A stretch of 15,131 nt of DNA from an uncultured Pirellulaceae bacterium (GTDB lineage: Bacteria; Planctomycetota; Planctomycetia; Pirellulales; Pirellulaceae): the NCBI GenBank assembly GCA_934255105.1, contig CAKQNH010000033.1:1-15131 (forward strand), written 5' to 3'. This document shows positions 1 to 7,800 of the stretch, one piece after another. Within the stretch, counting starts at the first letter, position 1. Every line of letters begins with the position of its first letter. The position numbers and the translations under genes are program-made. The notes under the pieces are model-generated. The model was not told the origin of the DNA, did not search any database, and saw only the letters and a list, made by a program, of their open reading frames with translations.

Positions 1-1152
1 GGAGAGCCCGAACGCCAACAGCTCGAAGCCATGCTGCAACAGAAATCACTGTTCTACTGGAAGGGGCCACAAACCACGCAGATGATCCAGCGCTTTCAGC
101 AGTTCTGCCCGCTGGAGCAGGTGATGGCGTGTTCCTCGGGAACGGCCGCTTTGCATATTGCTGTCCTGGCGGCGGGTATCGAAGTGGGGGACGAGGTGAT
201 TACCAGCCCGATCACGGATATGGGGACGGTGATCGGTGTGATCTATCAGCAGGCAGTTCCTGTGTTCGCCGACCTGTTGCCACACACCTATAACCTAGAT
301 CCAGCGGACGTCCAGCGGCGGATCACCCCCAAAACCAAGGCCATCATCGCCGTGCATCTGGCCGGCAACCCGTGCGATATGCGAGCTCTACGGCAACTGG
401 CCGATAAGCATAATCTGGTGCTGATCGAGGATTGCTGCCAAGGTTGGGGTGCCCGCTACGATGGACAACCGCTGGGGACGCACGGACACATGGCTTGCTT
501 CTCATTGCAGAATTCAAAGCACATCACCTGCGGCGACGGGGGAGTGGTGGCCTCCAGCGATCCGCGCTTCGGTCCGCTGCTGCAACCCTATGGCGATAAG
601 GGTATGATGCGCGTGAGTGGGGATGGTCTGTTCCATCGCTTTGCCACCAACTACCGCATGAGCGAACCGCAAGCTGCCGTGGCGACTGGGCAATTTACCC
701 GTTTAGAAAAGATTGCCGACACACGCTCGCGGCTGGGGAATCTGCTGAGCGAAAAACTGGCGGGTACGCCCGGTATCGACTTGCATCAGGTCCGCAGTGA
801 GGATCGTTGCGTATATTGGTTCTACATGCTGCGGTTGCGACCAGAGGCCATTGCCGATCGCGCGAAGTTTGTCCAAGCTTTGTCGGCCGAAGGTGTTCCG
901 GCTGCGGCTGGCTATATCCCCGTGCCGCTGTATGGCAATCCCGTTTTCCAAGAACATGCCTTCTTCCAAGGACGTTGGCCAGTGAAGGAGCTGGGGCTGA
1001 CCAAGATGGATTACACCCAGGTTCAATGCCCCGAAGTGGACGCGATTTTGAGCACTAGCGTGCGCGTGTTGATCAATGAAGCAATGAACGAAGAGTATGT
1101 CATACAACTTGCGCAGGCTATTCGTAAAGTTGCTCAGCACATGGCGGGCTAG
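1..1152 (+). CDS. DegT/DnrJ/EryC1/StrS-family PLP aminotransferase, 5'-truncated by window
   Basis: A fold-type I, PLP-dependent aminotransferase of the family that aminates keto-sugars or cyclitols, probably cytosolic. The frame is open from base 1, and the residues before the first ATG (position 31) read like the conserved family N-terminus (GEPERQQLEAML, then a glycine-proline turn), so the true start lies upstream; 383 codons are present. Visible family features are the SSGTAALH cofactor-phosphate loop, the GDEVI segment, the NLDP and KAIIAVHLAGNPCDM strands, the ED pair in LIEDCCQGWGA that holds the PLP ring, and the Schiff-base lysine in NSKHITCGDGG at codon 173 from base 1. Downstream NYRMSEPQAAVATGQ matches the family substrate-loop region. 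The substrate cannot be named: no sugar-nucleotide or cell-wall gene lies in the visible flank. The family call is firm, the specific reaction unknown. Confidence 0.88.
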   Translation, partial: GEPERQQLEAMLQQKSLFYWKGPQTTQMIQRFQQFCPLEQVMACSSGTAALHIAVLAAGIEVGDEVITSPITDMGTVIGVIYQQAVPVFADLLPHTYNLDPADVQRRITPKTKAIIAVHLAGNPCDMRALRQLADKHNLVLIEDCCQGWGARYDGQPLGTHGHMACFSLQNSKHITCGDGGVVASSDPRFGPLLQPYGDKGMMRVSGDGLFHRFATNYRMSEPQAAVATGQFTRLEKIADTRSRLGNLLSEKLAGTPGIDLHQVRSEDRCVYWFYMLRLRPEAIADRAKFVQALSAEGVPAAAGYIPVPLYGNPVFQEHAFFQGRWPVKELGLTKMDYTQVQCPEVDAILSTSVRVLINEAMNEEYVIQLAQAIRKVAQHMAG

Positions 1153-1213
1153 ATGGCAGGGGGCTACGAGGGCCAAGTCATGTGGATAGGGGGCGAGCGT
1201 AGCGGGTTTTTAC

Positions 1214-1301
1214 GTAGCGGAACTCGCCAAGACTGTCGGCAGCCCCTCAGCCAAGAGTGTCGGCAGCCCCCTCAGCCGAAAATCTTGGCGACTTCCGCTA
1301 C
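1214..1301. repeat. Palindromic element, copy 1 (20-bp inverted arms)
   Basis: Left arm 1214-1233 (GTAGCGGAACTCGCCAAGAC) and right arm 1282-1301 are inverted complements matching at 18 of 20 positions. The interior carries a near-perfect direct duplication: units at 1227-1250 and 1251-1275 share the core TGTCGGCAGCCCC. The same arm sequence recurs at 12937-13001 (complete) and 14299-14318 (half), so this is a dispersed family within the window. Lying 62 bases after the aminotransferase stop codon, it could act as a transcription terminator or RNA-stabilising hairpin, but there is no T-tract. It resembles a REP or MITE-type non-autonomous repeat; no transposase is visible. Confidence 0.8.
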
Positions 1302-1361
1302 CATTGGAAATTTGCGATGGGGTAAATTCATAGACTATCTGGCGTTATGGGGGCTGTGAAT

Positions 1362-1455
1362 GAATACCGACGCGGAGCGTCGAGCCACATTGGAATACCG
1401 ACGACGGAGCGTCGAGCCACATTGGAATACCGACGCGGAGCGTCGAGCCACATTG
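1362..1455 (+). repeat. Three tandem 31/32-bp hairpin repeats
   Basis: Three head-to-tail copies (1362-1392, 1393-1424, 1425-1455) begin GAATACCGACG and end GAGCCACATTG. Copies 1 and 3 are identical at 31 bp; copy 2 has one extra base (CGACGACGGAG for CGACGCGGAG). Each can fold into a short hairpin with arms CGACG/CGTCG around a CGGAG-type loop. The array ends 82 bases before the preferred start of the AddB-AddA fusion gene, so it probably lies in its promoter or 5' leader. Copies abut directly with no spacers, so this is not a CRISPR. Confidence 0.88.
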
Positions 1456-1537
1456 ACCAGCAATGGATCGCTGCCTATAGATGTTGATGTCTCACTGCAG
1501 CAGCGGACAGCCCAACACACCAGCATGGAATCTCGAT

Positions 1538-4500
1538 ATGGCTCGCGCCAAACATTCAACCTCGCAGCCTCAAGACAAGCCTAATGCGGTCCAGCTCGCT
1601 CCCGAGCGGCGTTGGCTGGGATGGGATGGTCCGACGTTGCCGCGCGTGGTCGAACAGTTGCGCAGCGAATACGCGGCGGGCGACAACTGGGATATGCGAC
1701 AAGTGATGATCGTGCTACCGGGCGGTTTGGCTCGGCGGCGGCTGGGGGAACTGCTTGCAGTTGCTGCCCAGAAACACGAGCTGATCCTGTATCCTCCACA
1801 AATCGTGACGGTTGGTTCGCTGCCAGAGCACCTGTACTTGGCTAAATTTCCGTTCGCCAGCGATCTAGTTCAGCAATTGGCTTGGATGAAGGCTCTACGC
1901 GATACGCCAATATCAGATTTGACACAAATCGTGCCAGCTCCCCCCGCGCCCGCGGCGGTGCAGCAGTGGCTAGAGTTGGCAAAAATCTTCTCTGGAATTC
2001 ACCGCGAGCTGGCTAGCGATAGCCTGAACTTCCAACAAGTCCTAGCGGTCGTGGGCGATTCATCAGAACGCCAGCGCTGGCAAGTCTTGGCGGGTATCCA
2101 GACGCGCTACCTGGCCACGCTGGATGCCCAGCAGTTGTGGGACATCCAGACCGCGCGGCTGTGCGCACTCGAGTTTCGCGAGCCGGTGGCAGACAAACAA
2201 GTGGTCGTCGTGGGCTGCGTCGACTTGAACCACACCCAACGCGGTTTTCTGGCACAGATTGCCAGTCATGTGTCTATCTGGATTGCCGCGCCGGAGTCGG
2301 CCGCCCAACTCTTCGACGAGTTCGGCGGGCTACAAAGCCAACTCTGGGCAGACTATGAATTGGACATTCCCGACGAATGTCTACTGGTGGGCAATTCGCC
2401 GACGGATCAGGCTGATTTGGCTTGTGGCTGCCTGGCGGAGTTGTCCGACCGCTATCATGCCCGCGATGTGACCTTGGGCGTTCCTGACGCCGAACTAGTA
2501 GACGAACTCAAACTGCAACTGGGACAGTCTGGCCAGACCGCGCGCTATGGCCCCGGCACGCCGCTAGCGCAATCCGAGCCGGCGCTGCTGCTGAGCCTGC
2601 TGGGCGAGTACATCGGGACGCGAAGCTTCGTAGCCTTGGCGGCGTTGGTGCGCCACCCTGCTATGCCGACCATGTTCTCTGCTAGCGGCGTCTCTCTCCC
2701 TCACGACTGGCTGGCAAGGCTCGACGACTACTATCAAGCGGCTCTGCCAAAGGAGGTCGACGACTTCGTCAATCAAGAGGCTCGCGTGCTGGGAGCGGCG
2801 ACGGCCTACGCCTCCGTCAAGCAGGCGATCACTCAATGGCTCGAACCGCTCACTGCACAGTCTCAGCCGGCCTCGCAGTGGGTCGACCCATTGCTGCAGG
2901 TGCTGACAGCCGCCTACACAAAGCAGATGGTCGACCTAGATGATCCGCTGGAAGGTCCGCTATACTCTGCAGCGAGTCAATTGTGCGCGGGCATTTTGTC
3001 GCTGCGCGATATCCCCTCAGAGCTCGAACCGTCGATGACAGTGTCTGAACTGATCGACTGGCTGCTGCGCAGTCTCTCAGGTCAGTTGGTTCCAGAGCCT
3101 GCGCAGCCGACTGCGATTGAAATGCTGGGTTGGCTTGAGCTGGGGCTGGATGATGCTCCGGTCTTGATCGTGACCGGCATTCACGATGGAGTGGTTCCTG
3201 AAAGCGCCAACGCGGACGCATTTCTCCCAAATGGTTTGCGGCGACAGTTGGGCATGATGGACAACACAAGTCGCTACGCGCGCGACATGTATGCGTTGCA
3301 AGCTATGCTGCGCACGCGCGAGCATGTGCGTTTGATCGTTGGCAAGACGGATGCCAACGGCGATCCGCTGGTCCCCAGTCGACTGCTTATGGCTTGCAAC
3401 CTGGCGCAGCTTCCCGACCGCGTGTTGCATTTAGTGAAAGAGGATGCGGTCGACATCCTGCCAGCCGTTGCCAAACGTTGGAAGAGGACCGGAGGTGCAA
3501 GCCGATTGGAGATACCGCGCCCGGAAGAGGGCAAACTGCCGAGATGGCTGACGGTCACTGCCTTCCGCGATTTTCTAGCATGTCCCTACCGTTATTACTT
3601 GCGACATGTGCTCAAACTGCGCGAGGACGATGACACGGCAGCGGAGCTGGACGCGCGCATGTTCGGCGATCTGTTGCATGACACCTTACAGCTCTTAGGC
3701 GAAGGTCCAGTAGCGAAGAGCCAAGACCCCGTGGAGGTCGAAGAGTTTCTCATCGCCAGCCTGCACGAGGTGGTTGCGCGGCGGTTCGGCCCCAACCCTC
3801 CAGCGGCAGTGCTTATTCAAGTTGAACAAGCCGAGCTGCGTCTTAGCGCATTTGCACCCAAACAAGCCGAGCGAGCCGCTGAGGGCTGGGAGATCCGCTT
3901 TACCGAGAAAGGCGTTTCCGAAGAGGACAATGTGCTGCTAGGGATCGGCCAGCAGATGCGGTTGATCGGCCGCATCGATCGCATCGACTATCATCCCGCC
4001 AGCGGCCGCTGGGCCATCTGGGATTACAAGACCAGCGATAGTGCGAAGCAGCCCCTCAGCGTCCACTGGCATAAAACGCAGGGCTGGCAGGACTTGCAGT
4101 TGCCGCTGTATCGCCCAGTAGCGCGGCATTTGGGCGTGGGAGAGAATCCGTCTCTGGGATATATCGCCCTGCCCAAACAGGCGACGGATGTGGGTTTTTA
4201 TCCAGCCGAGTTCACTGAGACGCAGTTGGCGGAAGCCGATGCACTGGCGCACAGCATCGCGTCGCAAGTAGCCGCTGCTGAGTTTTGGCCAGATGAACTG
4301 GGCGTACCTACCTACGATGACTTTGCGCGGATCTGCCAAACCAACGTGCAAACGGTCGAAGCCGATCCGCCCATCCGTCGCACGGCGCGCTACACCCCCC
4401 AACCCAACCGCGTTTCTGTTCAGACGGTGGCTGCGGCAGAGAGTTTGCTGCAGAAAAATGAGCACCGGCAAGCTGTCTTTAATCCGCTGCTGATTCGCGC

Positions 4501-7500
4501 TTCGGCGGGGACTGGCAAGACTTTTCAATTAACCAACCGTCTACTGCAGATCATTCTGTCGGGGCAAGAGGTGGATACGATCCTGGCTAGCACGTTTACG
4601 CGCAAGGCGGCGGGCGAGATTATGCACCGCGTTCTGCAGCGACTGGCGCAGGGCTGCGTGGACGAAGCGCAGCGTCTGGAACTGGCCAATCACCTACCTG
4701 GAGTAGATACTTCGGCCGCAGCCTGCCTGGCGGCGCTGCGCCGCGTCACACGCTCCATCCACCGCCTGCGCATCGGCACCTTGGATAGCTTTTTTGCGCA
4801 GATCGCGCGGACGTTCAGTTTAGAAATGGGGCTGCCTCCCGGTTGGACTCCGCTGGATCCCGTGATGGAATCGCAGGTTCAACTGCAGGCCATCGGCGAG
4901 ATGCTGGATAACCACGACCGCAAGACGCTGGTCACACTAGTGCGAATGTTATCCAAGGGCGAATCCGCGCGGCAGATTTCTGAGCAGATACGCCAGACGG
5001 TCGCCGGCGGATATACCCTGTATCGAACGGCTGAGCCCGAGGCCTGGGATCAATTGCCAATACCAGCCGCCCCATCGGAGAAAGCGGTTGAGTCGGCGCT
5101 GCTGACGCTGGAGCAGACTTCGTTGAGCAACAAATCGGGAACGGTCAATCAAAATGCTCGCAAGCAGTTGGTCGCGTTGCATCTGCTGGCCAGCAGCGGG
5201 GATTGGGAAGGTGTGATCGCACATGGGATCTTCAAGAACATCGACGCCAACGAGCCGAGCTATTATACCAGCCCCATTCCCGACAGCCTGATCACCGCGT
5301 TGCGTGTGCTGCACGAGCGAGCAGCCGCTGAACTGTTGCCGATTCGCCGCGATCAAACGCTGGCCAGCTACCAATTGCTGCAGGCCTATGATAACGAGTA
5401 CACCACATCCATTCGCCGCCGTCGCTCGCTGGCGTTCCAAGACGTCAGCTACTATCTGGCGCGATGGATTATGCAGGGGCAAAACAGTGCACGGCAAAAC
5501 AGTGCGGGGCAGGGCGGAGCACAGAGGGACAGTCGCGGTCATGGTGGCGCGACGACTGCGACCGCAATTCGGCTAGCCGCCTCACGCCTGGCCTTCCGCC
5601 TGGATTGCAATGTGCAGCATTTGCTACTGGATGAATTCCAAGACACCGCTCCAGAGCAGTGGCAGATCCTGCAGCCACTGGCGAGTCCTTTGGGCGGAGC
5701 TGCCAGTTCCGATCGTTCCTTCTTTTGTGTGGGCGATACCAAGCAAGCCATCTACGGCTGGCGAGGCGGCGTGGCTGAGATATTCGATTCAGTCGGAACG
5801 GCTGTAGAGGGCTTGCAACAATCGCATATGAGCGACAGCTTCCGCAGCAGCCCTGAAGTTATGCAATCGGTCAACGATGTTTTTTCTAATCTGACCAAGC
5901 ATGAAAACTATTCGAATTGCGATGCAGTCGGCCAGCGCTGGTCGGATAATTTCCCAGAACATAGCACCGCGCGCAGTCACATCGCAGGCTATGTCCGGTT
6001 GCAGAATGGTCCCAAGTTCGACAAGGATGTGCCTAACGAATTGCGACAAGGATTATTTCTGGATTTTACAGCCCGCCAGATTGCTCAATTGGTTGCAGAC
6101 AGCGATGCCAGCATCGGTGTGCTCTTCCGAACCAATGCCGATGTGGGACGCATGATTGGCCTGCTGCGTGAGTTGGATGTGTCAGCTAGCCAAGACGGTG
6201 GCAATCCTCTGAGCGATTCCGTAGCGGTCGAACTTATTTTGTCGCTGCTGCATCTGGCCGACCATCCCGGCGACGGAGTGTGCGCCTTTCACGTGGCTAC
6301 TTCGCCGCTGGCCCAGTGGCTTCCGTACTCGGCCCTTGACCAGCCCAATAAGTTGGCTCATTGGCTGCGCACGTTGGTGGTCCGCAGCGGCTTGGGCCGG
6401 GCCATAGCCCAAGTAGCCGACCAGTTGGCCGACCGACTGTCGTGGTGGGACCAGCATCGTTTGGAGCAGTTGATCCGCGTTGCGCATGAGTACCAGCCGA
6501 GCTATCGCGGGCGGCTGCGCGATTTTGAAGACGCTATCCTGCGCGGGCGGGTGGCGCTGCCCACGGAATCGCAAGTAAAAGTCATGACGGTGCACAAGAG
6601 CAAGGGCCTCGAGTTCGATGCTGTTTTTCTGCCGGATTTAGATATCGATCTTTCGTCTGCCAACCATTTATTTGTGCTGCGTGGAAGCGATCCATGCCAA
6701 GCTCCGGATGGCGTGCTGCGATATATGAACGCTCAACTTCAAGCCGTGCTGCCCGCCGATTGGCAGAAAGCCTTTGCACTGGACAAAGAGCGCGGTGTGA
6801 ATGAGTCCTTGTGCTTGCTGTATGTGGCTATGACTCGAGCACGACAGGCGCTGTATATGACAACGCGACCGACCAGTGGTAAGCCGCTGCAGTCGCTGGG
6901 ATCGTTGCTCCAGTCGACTTTGGGGGCAGGCCGAGCGGCCAGCGAATCGGAAGCGGTGTTGTACGAACTAGGGACGCGACAGTGGTATCCGCCTAAGGGG
7001 CAACCAGCGGCCGATGCGCAGACAGCATCCAAGAGTCCGCCGGCTACTACAGAGCCGTCGCCGATCGATTTGCGTACCGACGCAGCGTCGGCACCGGTGC
7101 GCGGCTTGCGCGTGGCCGCTCCGTCGATCCTGCAAGCGACCCAACATGCCATACCGCTGGTGCGTGCCTTCTCCGTCAGCCACGCCGTGGGCGCAACGCA
7201 TGGCACCCTGATGCATGCCTTGTTTGAACAGGTCGAATGGCTTGAGGAATACGAGTTCAATCGTGACAGGCTACACCGCGTGGCTATGGCCAGCGTTGAA
7301 CCTGAAGCGCTACGGCACGTGTCGCTGGAGCGACTGTTGAGCGAGTTCGCTGAGCATTTGAAGCTGCACAGCGTGCGCTCGGCACTCAGCCGAGCACGCT
7401 ATCAACAACCGCTGATGGGACACGTTCCAGATACCGTGGAGATCGATAACGAGCGGATGGTTAGCCTGATCGTCGACGACAAGCTGATCACTGGCACCAT

Positions 7501-7744
7501 CGACCGCTTGGCAGTGCTCATGAAAGATGGCCGACCTTATGCGGCAGAGATCTTCGATTTCAAGACGGATCAGCTCGATTCGGCCCAACCGAAAAAGTGG
7601 CTCAAGGCACGCGTCGAGCACCACCGGCCTCAGTTGGAAATCTATGCCCAAGTTGTGGCTGAACTGTTCCGCCTACCTCGCCATCGCATCGCCACGCACT
7701 TGTTAATGCTGGCCAGCGATGACTTGGTGTGCTGTGATGGTTAG
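1538..7744 (+). CDS. Fused AddB-AddA (RecB/AdnAB-type) ATP-dependent helicase-nuclease
   Basis: One uninterrupted frame of about 2068 residues joins two normally separate subunits of a double-strand-break-resecting helicase-nuclease that prepares DNA ends for RecA. Residues 1-660 resemble AddB: a degenerate, lysine-less Walker A (VLPGGLARRRL, about 57-67), the VTGIHDGVVPES block and the VPSRLL motif. Nuclease 1 follows: CPYRYYL at 682, GDLLHD with His714, GRIDRID Asp814, WDYKT Asp829/Lys831 and QLPLY Gln854/Tyr858. After a linker comes the AddA half: Walker A ASAGTGKT 988-995, DEFQDT from 1365, GDTKQAIYGWRGG from 1399, VMTVHKSKGLEFD from 1682 and YVAMTRAR from 1762. Nuclease 2: His1893, Asp1989, FDFKTD Asp2007/Lys2009 and QLEIY Gln2032/Tyr2036. 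The frame extends upstream to ATG 1481, but that stretch is not protein-like and 1538 has a GGAA 7 bases before it. The Fe-S cysteine set typical of many AddB proteins appears incomplete. Confidence 0.9.
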   Translation: MARAKHSTSQPQDKPNAVQLAPERRWLGWDGPTLPRVVEQLRSEYAAGDNWDMRQVMIVLPGGLARRRLGELLAVAAQKHELILYPPQIVTVGSLPEHLYLAKFPFASDLVQQLAWMKALRDTPISDLTQIVPAPPAPAAVQQWLELAKIFSGIHRELASDSLNFQQVLAVVGDSSERQRWQVLAGIQTRYLATLDAQQLWDIQTARLCALEFREPVADKQVVVVGCVDLNHTQRGFLAQIASHVSIWIAAPESAAQLFDEFGGLQSQLWADYELDIPDECLLVGNSPTDQADLACGCLAELSDRYHARDVTLGVPDAELVDELKLQLGQSGQTARYGPGTPLAQSEPALLLSLLGEYIGTRSFVALAALVRHPAMPTMFSASGVSLPHDWLARLDDYYQAALPKEVDDFVNQEARVLGAATAYASVKQAITQWLEPLTAQSQPASQWVDPLLQVLTAAYTKQMVDLDDPLEGPLYSAASQLCAGILSLRDIPSELEPSMTVSELIDWLLRSLSGQLVPEPAQPTAIEMLGWLELGLDDAPVLIVTGIHDGVVPESANADAFLPNGLRRQLGMMDNTSRYARDMYALQAMLRTREHVRLIVGKTDANGDPLVPSRLLMACNLAQLPDRVLHLVKEDAVDILPAVAKRWKRTGGASRLEIPRPEEGKLPRWLTVTAFRDFLACPYRYYLRHVLKLREDDDTAAELDARMFGDLLHDTLQLLGEGPVAKSQDPVEVEEFLIASLHEVVARRFGPNPPAAVLIQVEQAELRLSAFAPKQAERAAEGWEIRFTEKGVSEEDNVLLGIGQQMRLIGRIDRIDYHPASGRWAIWDYKTSDSAKQPLSVHWHKTQGWQDLQLPLYRPVARHLGVGENPSLGYIALPKQATDVGFYPAEFTETQLAEADALAHSIASQVAAAEFWPDELGVPTYDDFARICQTNVQTVEADPPIRRTARYTPQPNRVSVQTVAAAESLLQKNEHRQAVFNPLLIRASAGTGKTFQLTNRLLQIILSGQEVDTILASTFTRKAAGEIMHRVLQRLAQGCVDEAQRLELANHLPGVDTSAAACLAALRRVTRSIHRLRIGTLDSFFAQIARTFSLEMGLPPGWTPLDPVMESQVQLQAIGEMLDNHDRKTLVTLVRMLSKGESARQISEQIRQTVAGGYTLYRTAEPEAWDQLPIPAAPSEKAVESALLTLEQTSLSNKSGTVNQNARKQLVALHLLASSGDWEGVIAHGIFKNIDANEPSYYTSPIPDSLITALRVLHERAAAELLPIRRDQTLASYQLLQAYDNEYTTSIRRRRSLAFQDVSYYLARWIMQGQNSARQNSAGQGGAQRDSRGHGGATTATAIRLAASRLAFRLDCNVQHLLLDEFQDTAPEQWQILQPLASPLGGAASSDRSFFCVGDTKQAIYGWRGGVAEIFDSVGTAVEGLQQSHMSDSFRSSPEVMQSVNDVFSNLTKHENYSNCDAVGQRWSDNFPEHSTARSHIAGYVRLQNGPKFDKDVPNELRQGLFLDFTARQIAQLVADSDASIGVLFRTNADVGRMIGLLRELDVSASQDGGNPLSDSVAVELILSLLHLADHPGDGVCAFHVATSPLAQWLPYSALDQPNKLAHWLRTLVVRSGLGRAIAQVADQLADRLSWWDQHRLEQLIRVAHEYQPSYRGRLRDFEDAILRGRVALPTESQVKVMTVHKSKGLEFDAVFLPDLDIDLSSANHLFVLRGSDPCQAPDGVLRYMNAQLQAVLPADWQKAFALDKERGVNESLCLLYVAMTRARQALYMTTRPTSGKPLQSLGSLLQSTLGAGRAASESEAVLYELGTRQWYPPKGQPAADAQTASKSPPATTEPSPIDLRTDAASAPVRGLRVAAPSILQATQHAIPLVRAFSVSHAVGATHGTLMHALFEQVEWLEEYEFNRDRLHRVAMASVEPEALRHVSLERLLSEFAEHLKLHSVRSALSRARYQQPLMGHVPDTVEIDNERMVSLIVDDKLITGTIDRLAVLMKDGRPYAAEIFDFKTDQLDSAQPKKWLKARVEHHRPQLEIYAQVVAELFRLPRHRIATHLLMLASDDLVCCDG

Positions 7745-7748
7745 CCAG

Positions 7749-7800
7749 TTGCTTAGTTGCTTAGCTGCTTAGTTGCTTAGCTGCTTAGCTGCTTAGCTGC
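7749..7800. repeat. Octamer tandem array (YTGCTTAG), 6.5 copies
   Basis: Six complete 8-bp units (TTGCTTAG or CTGCTTAG) plus half a unit lie between the convergent fusion helicase-nuclease and rpoD genes, starting 4 bases after the former's stop codon. The array overlaps the 3' end of rpoD, whose final codons and TAA stop lie inside it. Because 8 is not a multiple of 3 and each unit holds TAG on + and TAA on -, the array places stop codons in all six frames. Replication slippage is the likely origin. No obvious intrinsic-terminator hairpin is seen. Confidence 0.92.

Larger units (their letters stand above)
1153..1537. other. Repeat-rich intergenic region
   Basis: A 385-base gap between the aminotransferase and the AddB-AddA fusion gene, both on the + strand. 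It holds a palindromic element (1214-1301) and a three-copy tandem hairpin array (1362-1455). The short open frames crossing it translate mostly to arginine-rich repeat sequence and are not credible genes. I see no convincing -35/-10 pair. Confidence 0.7.

Noticed and set aside
1214..1301. Insertion sequence
   Set aside because: The element is under 100 bp with no transposase frame and no verifiable target-site duplication; only a non-autonomous repeat can be supported.
1362..1455. CRISPR array
   Set aside because: Repeat units abut directly with no unique spacers, and no cas gene is present. The same holds for 14401-14526.
1360..1584. Small repeat-derived protein gene (74 codons)
   Set aside because: Its translation is simply the tandem hairpin repeat followed by sequence overlapping the helicase-nuclease gene in another frame; no ribosome site or conserved features.
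4458..4500. An internal start (ATGA) that would split the helicase-nuclease into separate addB and addA genes
   Set aside because: The ATG is out of frame with the helicase and stops after about a dozen codons; the fused frame is continuous through both halves with no suitable in-frame start or ribosome site at the boundary.
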